Shown in pieces: positions 1 through 8,475 of a DNA stretch of 64,000 nucleotides. The notes under the pieces were generated by a model. It saw only the letters and a program-made list of their open reading frames with translations, did no database searches and was not told the origin of the DNA. A program made the position numbers and the translations under genes. Positions within the stretch are counted from its first letter, which is position 1. Each line of letters begins with the position of its first letter. The DNA is from Amycolatopsis rubida (GTDB lineage: Bacteria > Actinomycetota > Actinomycetes > Mycobacteriales > Pseudonocardiaceae): NCBI RefSeq assembly GCF_900115345.1, contig NZ_FOWC01000007.1, forward strand, positions 310,001 to 374,000, in the 5' to 3' direction.

Positions 1-1424
1 TGCCCGAACTCGTGGAACGCGGTGCGCACCTCGTCGAGCGAGAGCAGCGTCGGCTCCCCCTCGCGCGGCTTGGTCACGTTCAGCACGTTGACCACGACCG
101 TGCGCCGCCCGAGCAGCCGCGACTGGTCCACGAAGTTGTTCATCCACGCGCCGCCGCGCTTGGAGTCGCGGGTGTAGTAGTCCATCAGGAACAGGCCGAG
201 CCCGCTCCCGTCGGCGTCGAAGACCTCGAAGATCCGCACCTGCGGGTGATACTTCGGCAGGTCGTTCCGCTCGGTGAAAGTCAAGCCGTACAACCGGTTC
301 GCGGCCACGAACACGCCGTCGTGCAGCACTCGGTCCAGCTCGAAGTACGGCCGCAGCGCCGCGGTGTCCAGCTGGAACCGCTCGCGCTCCACCTTCGACG
401 CGTAGAACGCCCAGTCCCACGGCTGCAGCGTCGCGCCCGGCACGTCCGCCTCCAGCAGCTTCCGCAGTTCCGCCGCCTCGGTGCGCGCGTTCGCGACCGC
501 CACCGGCGCCAGCCGCTCCAGCAGCCCGCCGGCCGCCTCGACGGTCTTGGCCGTCTCGTCCGCGATCACGTACGCCGCGTGGTTCGGGTAGCCCAGCAGC
601 GCGGCCCGCTCGGCTCGCAGCCGGGTGATCTCCTGGACGATCGCGTTGTTGTCGTAGTCGTTTCCGCGGTTGCCTCGCGACACCGAAGCGGTGAAGACGC
701 GCTCGCGCACCGAGCGGTTTTCCAGCGAGGCCACGGCCGCCTGCGCGGTCGGCAGCGTCAGGGTCAGCACGTACTTGCCCGCAAGACCGCGTTCGGCCGC
801 TGTCTGCGCCGCCGCCGCGATCGCGCTCTCGCCGAGCCCGGCCAGTTCCGCGGCGTCGTCGAGCACGACCGCGAGATCATTGGTGTCCCGCAGCAGGTTC
901 TGCGAAAAACGGGTCTGCAGCGTCGAAAGCTGCTCGTTCAGCGCACGCAGCTTCGCCTGGTCCTCCTCGGGCAACCCGGCGCCCGCGCGGCTGAAATCGG
1001 TGTAGCGGCGCTCCAGCAGCCGAAGCTCCTCCGGGTTCAAGCCCAGCTCCGCACGCTTGCGGTACAGCGCGTCGATGCGGGCGAACAGCCGCGGGTTCAG
1101 GTGGATCGCGTCCTCGTGCGCGGCCAGCTTCGGAGCCAGCTCGGCCTGGATCTCCTGGACCTCGTCGGTCGCGTTCGAGCCGGAGATGTTGAAGAACGTG
1201 CCCGACACCCGGGTCAGCAGCGCACCGGCCCGCTCGAGCGCCGCGATCGTGTTCTCGAAGGTCGGCTCGGCCGGGTCGTCGGCGATCCGCTCCACGTCGG
1301 CGGCGTGCTCGGCGAGCCCGGCCTCGAAGGCGGGGCGGTAGTGCTCGTCGGCGATGCGGTCGAACGGCGGCAGCTCGTAGGGCAGGTCGCTGGGGACGGC
1401 GAACGGGTTGTCCGGGGAAATCAT
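1..1424 (-). CDS. M3 family oligopeptidase (peptidyl-dipeptidase Dcp type), cut by window edge
   Basis: Zinc metallopeptidase that trims short peptides in the cytoplasm. The visible 474 residues read as a typical M3A N-terminal helical region. They end in the family track L-D-E-V-R-T-A-F-H-E-F-G, and the last His of the HEFGH zinc motif is split by base 1. The catalytic C-terminal third, including the second Glu ligand, is therefore outside the window. ATG at 1424 is preceded by AGGAG about nine bases upstream, which fixes the start. The next gene in the same direction (phosphatase) ends about 90 bases upstream, so it may be a separate unit. Family assignment is firm; the choice between oligopeptidase A and dipeptidyl carboxypeptidase specificity cannot be made from this part. 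Confidence 0.93.
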   Translation of the reverse strand, partial: MISPDNPFAVPSDLPYELPPFDRIADEHYRPAFEAGLAEHAADVERIADDPAEPTFENTIAALERAGALLTRVSGTFFNISGSNATDEVQEIQAELAPKLAAHEDAIHLNPRLFARIDALYRKRAELGLNPEELRLLERRYTDFSRAGAGLPEEDQAKLRALNEQLSTLQTRFSQNLLRDTNDLAVVLDDAAELAGLGESAIAAAAQTAAERGLAGKYVLTLTLPTAQAAVASLENRSVRERVFTASVSRGNRGNDYDNNAIVQEITRLRAERAALLGYPNHAAYVIADETAKTVEAAGGLLERLAPVAVANARTEAAELRKLLEADVPGATLQPWDWAFYASKVERERFQLDTAALRPYFELDRVLHDGVFVAANRLYGLTFTERNDLPKYHPQVRIFEVFDADGSGLGLFLMDYYTRDSKRGGAWMNNFVDQSRLLGRRTVVVNVLNVTKPREGEPTLLSLDEVRTAFHEFG

Positions 1425-1515
1425 TCGGGTTTGCGCTCCTGGTTCTCCACAGGGTTCTCCGCGTGGTTCCGCCCACCCTACGGGGTTTGGCATCCGACGG
1501 AAGGACTGTCGAGCG

Positions 1516-2220
1516 TCAGCGGCCCGTGCTTCCGCCTACGACGGCGTCGCTGGCAGCCTTCCTGCCGCGGCCGCGTTTCTTCGGCGGAGGCGGCACGATT
1601 CCGGCCAGGTCGCCGCCGTGCTCGTTCACCCGGAGCACGAACGGCCGCGTTTCGGTGTAGCGCACGACCGACACCGCGGCCGGGTCCACCACGATCCGCT
1701 GGAACGCGTCGAGATGCTGGCCCAGCGCGTCGGCCAGGATCGACTTGAGCACGTCGCCGTGGCTGCACACGACCCACACCGCGTGGTCGCCGTGTTCGGC
1801 GGTGATCCGGGCGTCGTGCGCGCGGATCGCGGCCACCGCGCGCGCCTGCATCTCGGCGAGCCCTTCCCCGCCGGGGAAGACCGCCGCCGACGGATGCGCC
1901 TGCACGACGCGCCACAACGGTTCCTTCACCAGGTTCTTGAGTTCCCGGCCGGTCCACTCGCCGTAGTCCACTTCGGACAGCCGAGGTTCGACGACCTTCG
2001 CCAGGCCCTTCGCGGCGGCCAGCGGCGCGACGGTCTGCTTGCAGCGCAGCATCGGCGACACCACCAGCTCGGCGACCGGCACCCCGGCGAACCGCTCGAC
2101 GAGGGCGTCGGCCTGTGCTCGGCCGGTGTCGTCCAGCCCGACCTTCGGCGTGCGTCCGGCGAGGACGCCCGAGCCATTGGCCGTGGACTTCCCGTGCCGG
2201 AGCAAGATGACCGTACTCAC
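1516..2220 (-). CDS. histidine phosphatase family protein (MSMEG_4193-type phosphomutase)
   Basis: A 234-residue member of the phosphoglycerate-mutase-like fold. The catalytic phospho-accepting His sits in the N-terminal RHGKSTAN motif (residues 8-15). The second active-site His lies in the CSHGD motif about two thirds along. The C-terminus is basic (PPPKKRGRGRK), as in many actinobacterial homologues. It starts with GTG, preceded by AGGGTGG. It lies 29 bases downstream of uppP on the same strand. The same phosphatase/uppP pairing is known in mycobacteria, close to mycothiol ligase. Substrate is not inferable; the conserved pairing suggests an envelope or mycothiol-linked phosphomonoester. 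Confidence 0.9.
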   Translation of the reverse strand: MSTVILLRHGKSTANGSGVLAGRTPKVGLDDTGRAQADALVERFAGVPVAELVVSPMLRCKQTVAPLAAAKGLAKVVEPRLSEVDYGEWTGRELKNLVKEPLWRVVQAHPSAAVFPGGEGLAEMQARAVAAIRAHDARITAEHGDHAVWVVCSHGDVLKSILADALGQHLDAFQRIVVDPAAVSVVRYTETRPFVLRVNEHGGDLAGIVPPPPKKRGRGRKAASDAVVGGSTGR

Positions 2221-2249
2221 GACGCCACCCTAACCGGTGACCCGCCGGT

Positions 2250-3092
2250 TCAGCCGCCCGCGGGTCCCGCGTCCGGGTCGAGCACCCCGCCGAAGACCAG
2301 GCCGAACAGCACGACCCCGAGCACGACGCGGTAGATCACGAAGGGCACGAAGCTGCGCTTCTTGATGTAGGCCATCAGCCACGCGATCACCAGGTAGCCG
2401 ACGCCGAAGGCGACCAGCGTGGCCAGGATCGTCGGCCCCCATTGCGCGTTCTCGCCGTTCTTGCCGATGTCGGTCAGCTTGTACAGCCCCGAGCCGAACA
2501 CCGCGGGCACCGCGAGCAGGAACGAGTACTCGGCGGCTTCCGACCGGGTGTAGCCCATCAGCAGGCCGGCGCTCGTCGTGCCGCCCGAGCGCGAGACGCC
2601 CGGGATCAGCGCGAGGGCCTGCGCGAAGCCGTACGCCAGGCCGTGCGGCACGTTCAGCTGGTCCAGCGTCCGTTGCTGCTTCGCGGTCCGGTCGGCGAAC
2701 AACAGGATCAGGCCGAAGACGATCAGCGTCGTCGCGGTGATCCGCAGGTCGCGGAACGCCCGGTCGATCTCGTCCTGCAGCAGCAGGCCGAGCACGACGA
2801 TCGGCAGCGAGCCGACGATGATCAGCCAGCCCAGCCGCGCGTCCGGGTCGCGCCGCCAGTCCGGGCGGTAGAGGGAGAAAAACCAGGCGCGCAGGATCCG
2901 GCCGATCTTCGGCCCGAAGTAGAGGATCACCGCCAGCTCGGTGCCGATCTGGGTCACCGCGGTGAACGCCGCGCCCGGATCGCCCCAGCCCGACAACGCG
3001 GCGACGATCCGCACGTGCGCGCTCGAGGAGATCGGCAGGAACTCGGTGAGCCCCTGCACCAGCCCCAGGATCAGGGCCTCGAACCATCCCAT
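2250..3092 (-). CDS. uppP: undecaprenyl-diphosphatase UppP (BacA)
   Basis: Integral membrane phosphatase that recycles undecaprenyl pyrophosphate to the monophosphate lipid carrier for peptidoglycan and arabinogalactan synthesis; loss or gain changes bacitracin tolerance. The 280 residues match family length. Both signature segments are visible: the N-terminal GLTEFLPISSSAH motif (about residues 15-27) with its essential Glu, and PGVSRSGGT near residue 170. About eight hydrophobic segments are present. ATG at 3092 has GGAG about seven bases upstream. It heads a probable two-gene operon with the phosphatase below it and diverges from the aldo/keto reductase. Confidence 0.97.
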   Translation of the reverse strand: MGWFEALILGLVQGLTEFLPISSSAHVRIVAALSGWGDPGAAFTAVTQIGTELAVILYFGPKIGRILRAWFFSLYRPDWRRDPDARLGWLIIVGSLPIVVLGLLLQDEIDRAFRDLRITATTLIVFGLILLFADRTAKQQRTLDQLNVPHGLAYGFAQALALIPGVSRSGGTTSAGLLMGYTRSEAAEYSFLLAVPAVFGSGLYKLTDIGKNGENAQWGPTILATLVAFGVGYLVIAWLMAYIKKRSFVPFVIYRVVLGVVLFGLVFGGVLDPDAGPAGG

Positions 3093-3337
3093 CAGGCCGC
3101 TCCCGCCGGTTCGCCCGCCCGCACGGGGCGCAGTCCGATTCGCACGACTCGGGAACCTATCGGGTGGTTTCCGGGGACTCCCGCGAGGGCGCCGGTCCGG
3201 TGGCCCGGGACTTGCGCCAGGTCCGTGCCCCGGCCGCGCCGGCAGCGCCGGCAGCGGGCCCCGGAAGCGGGATGCCGGTCCGACACGGGGTCACCTTGGT
3301 CGGGTGCGGGCGGGTGCGCCCACTAGGCTCGGCGGTC

Positions 3338-4300
3338 GTGGAAAAGCGACAGCTCGGCCGGTCGGGACTGCGGATATCGCGGATGGCCCTCGGCACCATG
3401 ACGTGGGGCGGCGACACCGATCCGGACGAGGCGGCCAGCCAGCTGGTCGCGTTCGTCGACGCGGGCGGCACGCTCGTCGACACCGCCGACCTTTACGCGG
3501 GCGGCGAGGCCGAGCGGATGCTCGGCGAACTGCTGTCGGACCTGGTGCCGCGCGAGGACGTCGTGCTGGCCACCAAGACCGTCGCCCGCCGCGCCGACGG
3601 CCCGTTCGGCGGCGGCGCTTCGCGCGGCGCGCTGCTGTCCGCGCTCGAAGGGTCGCTGCAGCGGCTTCGCACCGACCACATCGACCTGTGGCAGCTGCAC
3701 GCGTGGGACTCCTGCGTGCCCATCGAGGAAACGCTGTCCGCCCTCGACTACGCGGTGACGAGCGGCAAGGTCCGTTATGTGGGCGTCTCCAACTACGCGG
3801 GCTGGCAGCTCGCCACCGCCGCTTCGCTCGCCACAGTGCCGCTCGTCTCCGGGCAGTTCGAGTACTCGTTGCTGGAACGCGGCATCGAACGCGAAGTCGT
3901 CCCGGCCGCGGCGCACCACGGGATCGGGGTGCTGCCGTGGGCTCCGCTCGGCCGCGGCGTCCTCACCGGGAAGTACCGCACCGGAACGCCCGCCGACTCG
4001 CGCGGCGCGTCCGCGGAGTACGCCGGCTACGTCGAACACCACCGCACCGAACGGGCCGCGCGGATCGTGCAGGCCGTCGTGACCGCCGCCGAAGGGCTCG
4101 GCACCTCGCCGCTCGCGGTGGCGCTGGCCTGGGTCCGGGACCGGCCGGGGGTCGCCGCCCCGGTCGTCGGCGCGCGCGACACCGGCCAGCTCACCGGGTC
4201 GCTCGCCGCCGAAGACCTCACGCTCCCGCCCGCCATCCGCAGCGCGCTGGACGACGTCAGCGGCGTCGAATTCGGCTATCCGGAGAGGGGCACGCGGTGA
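3338..4300 (+). CDS. aldo/keto reductase
   Basis: NADPH-dependent TIM-barrel oxidoreductase of 320 residues. The catalytic tetrad is visible: Asp and Tyr in DTADLYAGGEAE, Lys in VVLATKTVA and His in IDLWQLHAWD. The C-terminal cofactor-binding part PVVGARDTGQL is intact. GTG at 3338 is chosen because the sequence before it has no family similarity, and a TAGGCT -10-like hexamer lies eight bases upstream, which would give a leaderless transcript. It is followed after 98 bases by a lipoprotein gene on the same strand. Physiological substrate unknown. Confidence 0.93.
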   Translation: MEKRQLGRSGLRISRMALGTMTWGGDTDPDEAASQLVAFVDAGGTLVDTADLYAGGEAERMLGELLSDLVPREDVVLATKTVARRADGPFGGGASRGALLSALEGSLQRLRTDHIDLWQLHAWDSCVPIEETLSALDYAVTSGKVRYVGVSNYAGWQLATAASLATVPLVSGQFEYSLLERGIEREVVPAAAHHGIGVLPWAPLGRGVLTGKYRTGTPADSRGASAEYAGYVEHHRTERAARIVQAVVTAAEGLGTSPLAVALAWVRDRPGVAAPVVGARDTGQLTGSLAAEDLTLPPAIRSALDDVSGVEFGYPERGTR

Positions 4301-4398
4301 GCCGCAGGTGTCGGGTCGGTGACACGGGCGTGACGGTTCGGCGATCCTGGAGGATGCTGGAGGGACCTGCTCGCCGGAGCTTTGCTGGAGGTTTCAAG

Positions 4399-5412
4399 GT
4401 GCGTCGGCTCGCCGCCGTCTCGCGGATCGCGATCCCGCTGGCCGGTGCGCTCGCGCTGTCCGCCTGCTCGTCCTCGGCGGAGCCGAAGGACAATCTGCAG
4501 GTCGTGGCCAATCCGACGGCCGCGAAACCCGCCGCCTCCCCTGCTCGCGCGGCGCCTCCCGCCGGGCAGGTGCTGCCGATGCCCGCGGTGTCCGCGATCG
4601 CGGCCGACCAGCAGAGCCACACGCTCGTCGTCGCCCTCAAGCAGCCCGCGGAGCTGCGGCTTTACGATCTCGCCTCGCTCGGCGCGCCGAAGAAGACCGT
4701 CGCGCTGCCCGGCCCGGCGGAGTCGCTCAGCGTGTCCGGGGGCCAGGCGCTCGCCGGGATCCCGGGCAAGGGCGTGCTCGCCCGCGTCGCGCTGCCGAGC
4801 GGGCAAGTGACCGCCGAGAAGGTCGCCGGGCAACCGGCCGCCGGGGTCGCCGACGGACCGGACACGCTGGTCGCGGTCCGCGACCGCAAGGCCGTCGAGG
4901 TGCTGGCGAACGGCTCGGTCGCGAAGACGATCACCGGGCAGCTCTACAGCGCCGACGACGTGGTCGACACCGGCAACGGCGTCGTGGTCCTCGACCGGCT
5001 GCGCACCGCCGTGTTCAGTGTGGACGTCCAAGCCGGAACGATGGACGAGGGCCTGCGCGCGGGCGACGGCGCGGCCAACGCTGTCGCCGACTCCTACGGC
5101 CGCGTGCTGGTCACCGACGCCCGCGCGGGCGCGTTGCTCGCGTTCTCGACCAACCCCTTGATCCTCCGCCAGCGCTACCCGGTGCCCGGTGGCGCGTACG
5201 GCCTCGCCTACGACGCGAAGCGCAGCCTGGCGTGGGTCACCCTGACCGCCCGCAACGAGGTCGTCGGCTACGACGTCCGCGGCGGAGAGCCCGTCGAGAA
5301 GTACCGATTCCCGACCGTGCGCCAGCCGGACACGGTGGGCGTCGACGACCAGAGCGGCCGCGTGTTCGTCGGCTCGGCCGCCGGAGAAGGGACCCAGGTG
5401 ATCCAGCCATGA
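4399..5412 (+). CDS. beta-propeller-like lipoprotein, LppL-like
   Basis: Exported lipoprotein of 337 residues. The signal peptide VRRLAAVSRIAIPLAGALAL ends in a clear lipobox L-S-A-C with the lipidated Cys at residue 23. A Pro/Ala-rich linker follows (about 30-60). Then repeated blade-like segments of the YncE/quinoprotein type appear, such as YGRVLVTDARAGALLAF and YDAKRSLAWVTLTARNEVV. GTG at 4399 is fixed by a perfect GGAGG seven bases before it. The stop overlaps the start of the DUF5703 gene (ATGA), so the two are translationally coupled. Position and type resemble mycobacterial LppL next to the uppP homologue. Function unknown; presumably surface or envelope-associated. Confidence 0.88.
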   Translation: MRRLAAVSRIAIPLAGALALSACSSSAEPKDNLQVVANPTAAKPAASPARAAPPAGQVLPMPAVSAIAADQQSHTLVVALKQPAELRLYDLASLGAPKKTVALPGPAESLSVSGGQALAGIPGKGVLARVALPSGQVTAEKVAGQPAAGVADGPDTLVAVRDRKAVEVLANGSVAKTITGQLYSADDVVDTGNGVVVLDRLRTAVFSVDVQAGTMDEGLRAGDGAANAVADSYGRVLVTDARAGALLAFSTNPLILRQRYPVPGGAYGLAYDAKRSLAWVTLTARNEVVGYDVRGGEPVEKYRFPTVRQPDTVGVDDQSGRVFVGSAAGEGTQVIQP

Positions 5413-5633
5413 CGACAGTCGACGAGGCGGTGGTCGAAGGGGATTGGGAGTATCGCCGCCTGCGCCTCCCCCCGGCGGTGTCCCGGCGCGCGGCGATGAT
5501 CCAGCTCTCCATCCACGCGGAGTTCGCGGGCTGGGAACTGCGCACGGTCCGGCTTTACGCGGACGGGACGCGGAGGGTGTGGCTGCGGCGGAAGCGCACC
5601 GCGGCCGACCACTCGACGGGGCTGCCCACCTGA
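5409..5633 (+). CDS. DUF5703 family protein
   Basis: Small cytosolic protein of 74 residues with the W-E-Y-R-x-L-R-L-P opening and the HAEFAGWEL..RLYADGTRRVWLRR core of the actinobacterial DUF5703 family. Those two beta-hairpin-like segments are the only conserved parts of the family. The start codon overlaps the stop of the lipoprotein gene. This strict coupling, recurring in related genomes, suggests a joint role with the lipoprotein, but no function is established. Confidence 0.85.
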   Translation: MTTVDEAVVEGDWEYRRLRLPPAVSRRAAMIQLSIHAEFAGWELRTVRLYADGTRRVWLRRKRTAADHSTGLPT

Positions 5634-6020
5634 CCCGCTCGACTGTCCGTTATGCGCGAGTTGGTCTGTCTCGTCGCGCCCGCCCTCGACAGCCTCATCG
5701 CCGCCCCGACCCGGGAGGACCCGACCGGCCCGGTCTTCCAGTTCGAAGGCGACCACGCCGACCCGCTGCTGCGCGAGTATCCGGAGATGGTACCCACGCA
5801 CCTCCGGTCCGCGCTCGGTATCGAGGACGCGCCGCACCGGCGTTTCGACACGGTCGTCGAAGGCCGCGTCTCCTGTCAGATAGGCGTCGAACTCGGCGTT
5901 CCCGACGCGTACTCGCATCTTTTGAATGCTGTAGCCGGTCCGGTGCGCCGTTGTGCGACGCCGGGTTCTCAGTGGACAGCCGGACCTTCGAGAGCGGTGG
6001 CCCTAGTAGCCTGGACCCGC
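5634..6020 (+). other. gene-poor stretch with a doubtful open frame
   Basis: An open frame begins at ATG 5652 and runs without a stop into the broken VOC gene. Its first 75 codons have fairly good G/C at third positions, but it lacks a ribosome binding site, resembles no family known to me, and loses codon bias after about position 5890. It may be the remnant of a short gene. The end of the stretch carries TAGCCT eight bases before the VOC start, a promoter-like element. Confidence 0.3.
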
Positions 6021-6353
6021 ATGGCCGACGCTTCGCCGCCGCAAACCGTGTACCCCAACCTCAAATACGCCGATCCGAAAGCCGCCGTCGAGTTCCTCGC
6101 CGAGACCTTCGGATTCGAGCGGGCACGAGGCCGACCAGTACGGCATGCACAGCCCGCTCGTGCTGCGCGGCACCAGCCACGCGTTGTGCGTTTGGGTGCC
6201 GGACGACACGCTTGAGCGCCACCAGGCCCGGGCCGAGGCCGCCGGGGCGCGGATCCTCGGCCAGTGCACGATTCCCCGGCCGGGGTCCGCGAGTACTCGT
6301 GCGCCGATCCCGAGAGCCAGGTCTGGACCTTCAGCAGCTACGCGGGCGAGTAA
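6021..6353 (+). pseudogene. VOC (glyoxalase-like) family protein, frameshifted
   Basis: The first frame opens with a typical VOC N-terminus: VYPNLKYADPKAAVEFL then AETFGFE. Homology then jumps to the +1 frame around 6145-6255 (LRGTSHALCVWVPDD, then HQARAEAAGARIL). It returns to the first frame after about 6270 (VREYSCADPESQVWTFSSY), ending at TAA 6353. The total is about 111 codons instead of about 130, so at least two indels, including a deletion in the first half, have destroyed the gene. All three pieces are clearly of the same PhnB-like VOC subfamily. Confidence 0.8.
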
Positions 6354-6362
6354 GCCTCGCGC

Positions 6363-7007
6363 TCACCGGCGTCTGCTGTGTTTGCCCGGCCGGTCCGGAT
6401 ACCGGATACGCAACCGCGCTGCCAGCCCGAACAACACCGCCAGGACGATCGCGCCAGCCGCGGCGAGAAGCGCGCCGAACGTCAGTTCGCCAGCGTCGGT
6501 CGCAGTGCGGGTCTCCACGATGCCTGCCCGGTCTTCGGCAAGATCGACGGCAGTGCCGGGAACGAGCTTCGAGTCGACGGACACGTCCTCGTCCAACGGA
6601 GTGCCGTCCGGCCGGGCGAATCGCGCGGTGCACGCGGTGCCGAAGCGGGCCTGGTGGCATTCGGAGGAAACCACGGTCGCGGTGTAGCGCTCGCCGTGCA
6701 CTGCGACGTAGCCGACGCAGGTCATCGCGACCGCGACCCCGTACAGAATGGTGCAGACGACGGTCAGCACCAGCAGCCAGGTCCGTCCGCTGGACCTGAA
6801 CGTCACCACTCCCGCCGCGCAAGCGAGCGCGATGACAAGAACCGCGCCGGCGAGTCCGCCGCCCGAAGCGGGATTCACCAGCGCCAGCCCGGCTCCCGCG
6901 CCCAGCACCAGTACGCCCAGCCAGCACGCCCCGGCGCCGAGCGTTACCGCGACGCGGCTCGCCTGCCGCGGGGTACGCGTCGCCGGGATGGGCTTTCTCG
7001 CCGTCAT
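6363..7007 (-). CDS. four-helix membrane protein of unknown function
   Basis: A 214-residue protein that begins MTARKPIPATRTPRQ; this start is preferred to an upstream ATG because the preceding 36 codons look non-coding. Hydrophobic helices lie at roughly residues 15-42, 45-65, 72-98 and 175-198. Between helices three and four is an extracytoplasmic segment with three Cys (SSECHQARFGTACTARF), which could form a disulfide. The tail is basic. It resembles generic actinobacterial membrane proteins with a DUF3592-like loop; I cannot name a family. It is isolated between the VOC remnant and the SRPBCC gene. Confidence 0.75.
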   Translation of the reverse strand: MTARKPIPATRTPRQASRVAVTLGAGACWLGVLVLGAGAGLALVNPASGGGLAGAVLVIALACAAGVVTFRSSGRTWLLVLTVVCTILYGVAVAMTCVGYVAVHGERYTATVVSSECHQARFGTACTARFARPDGTPLDEDVSVDSKLVPGTAVDLAEDRAGIVETRTATDAGELTFGALLAAAGAIVLAVLFGLAARLRIRYPDRPGKHSRRR

Positions 7008-7118
7008 CCGGGAATCATGGCAGTCCGGGTGTCCACCGCGCGCACGCCCGGACCCAGCGGACAGTTCGCTGCGGCGACCTCCTCCGCATCCGGCCACCGG
7101 TGCGTTTTTCGACACCGT

Positions 7119-7847
7119 TCAGCCGAGCGCGGCCATCCACTCCGCCCACCTGGCTTCCTCCGCCGCCACGTCCACGCCCGGCGCGACGACGTGGTGCGTC
7201 GCCACCAGCGGCCCGCGGAAGCCTTGCATGAAGCAGAAAAGGCCCTCGCCGGTACGGATCCCGACCGTCTGGTCGTTCACCGCGTAAATCACCCCTTCCG
7301 CCCCGGCCAGCCGGACTTTCGCGCCCACCGTCAGCTGTTCGACGCCCACTTCCTTCGCCAGCGCGGCCCACAGCGCCGGCCAGTCCGCGACGGCCGTCGT
7401 CCCGAACGCGGTGACCGGTTTCGCCGTCCGGCCCGGGAAGTGCCGCACGAACTCCACCAGGTTGCCGAAGAACAGCCCGCCGCCCGCCTGCATGGCCTCG
7501 AACTCGTCCGCCCAGTCGTCGCCGGGCAGGAATCCGCTTGTGACGCAGCGGACGACCGAACTGCCGCCCTCCCGGCCCTCGACGAGGAATTCGTACGCGA
7601 TCCGTCGCCCGTCCGGCTCTGGTTCGCCGCCGTAGGCCAGCCGGTTCGGCGGATCCCAGGCGGTGATCGCGTGCGTCGGTTCGTAGGCCGCGAACGCGCC
7701 GCGCACGGCGCCGCCGACGCCGCCTTCGACCTCGTTGCGGCCCATGAACCACGAGTCGATGCCCGGCCCGGTCGCGATCGCCGCCCAGACTTGTTCCGGC
7801 TCGACCGGGACCTCGGCGGCGTCGATTTCCCGGAAGTCCTTACCCAT
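7119..7847 (-). CDS. SRPBCC (AHSA1-like) domain protein
   Basis: A 242-residue START/Bet v1-like protein. The N-terminal half has the family signature V-P-V-E-P-E-Q-V-W-A-A-I-A-T-G-P-G-I-D-S-W-F, then W-D-P-P-N-R-L-A-Y. The C-terminal half repeats a smaller domain-like segment ending in PLVATHHVVAPG. ATG at 7847 overlaps the end of the ArsR gene by eight bases, so the two are co-translated. ArsR-SRPBCC pairs are common in actinobacteria: the regulator controls a ligand-binding or stress protein. Ligand unknown. Confidence 0.88.
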   Translation of the reverse strand: MGKDFREIDAAEVPVEPEQVWAAIATGPGIDSWFMGRNEVEGGVGGAVRGAFAAYEPTHAITAWDPPNRLAYGGEPEPDGRRIAYEFLVEGREGGSSVVRCVTSGFLPGDDWADEFEAMQAGGGLFFGNLVEFVRHFPGRTAKPVTAFGTTAVADWPALWAALAKEVGVEQLTVGAKVRLAGAEGVIYAVNDQTVGIRTGEGLFCFMQGFRGPLVATHHVVAPGVDVAAEEARWAEWMAALG

Positions 7848-8451
7848 GCCCGTTTTCCTCCCCCATCGGCACGCTCGGGTGCACCGCCAGCACCACCCGG
7901 TGCGCACGGCCGTTCTCGGCTTTCTCGTCGTGGTACTTCCCGACCAGCGTGGTCACCGCCGTCGCCAGTTCCTCCGCGAACGCCGCGCGGTCGGCCGCCG
8001 AAGCGAACCGGACCTCGCCGTCGAGCGCGAAGGTGGCGACGCGTTTCTTCGCTTTCGCCGCACCGGTGATCAGGATCCCGACGTCGCGCACCAGCCGACC
8101 GGCGACCGCCAGCAGCCAGCGCGCGGACAGCCGGTCCGGCGACTGCGCCGGATCGGGCTGCACGGCCGCGAGCGCGGACGGCGAGATCACGTACGAGGCC
8201 GCGGTCGCCCGCATCATCCGCTCCGTGACGTTGCCCTTGCGCCGTTCCTCGACCAGCTCCACGAGCCCGTGCTTTTCCAGCGCGCGCAGGTGGTAGTTGA
8301 CCTTCTGCCTCGGCAGGTCGACGCGGGCGGCCAGCATCGTCGCCGACGCGGGCTGGGCCAGTTCGGCCAGCAGCCGGGCCCGGACCGGATCCAGCGACAC
8401 CTCGGCCGCGGCCGCGTCCTCGATCACCGCAACGGGAAACATGCGTCCCAT
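7840..8451 (-). CDS. ArsR-like winged-helix transcriptional regulator
   Basis: A 203-residue DNA-binding protein. The winged helix-turn-helix is at residues 17-75 (VSLDPVRARLLAELAQPASA, then QKVNYHLRALEKHGLVELVEERRKG). The C-terminal half is an effector region without the metal-binding Cys of classic ArsR sensors, so a non-metal signal is likely. It lies 24 bases below the alpha/beta hydrolase and overlaps the SRPBCC gene, forming one transcription unit M20 hydrolase, alpha/beta hydrolase, regulator, SRPBCC. Confidence 0.9.
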   Translation of the reverse strand: MGRMFPVAVIEDAAAAEVSLDPVRARLLAELAQPASATMLAARVDLPRQKVNYHLRALEKHGLVELVEERRKGNVTERMMRATAASYVISPSALAAVQPDPAQSPDRLSARWLLAVAGRLVRDVGILITGAAKAKKRVATFALDGEVRFASAADRAAFAEELATAVTTLVGKYHDEKAENGRAHRVVLAVHPSVPMGEENGHG

Positions 8452-8475
8452 CGTCGCTGCTGAAGACTCAGCTTG

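Noticed and set aside
12..1748. 578-codon plus-strand open frame
   Set aside because: Antisense to the M3 peptidase and phosphatase genes; Arg/Gln/Val-rich composition typical of shadows in high-GC DNA.
5652..6215. Single gene joining the 5652 frame with the VOC start
   Set aside because: The VOC N-terminus begins at its own ATG 6021 with a promoter-like element; the upstream part has no homology and the join is only a lack of stops.
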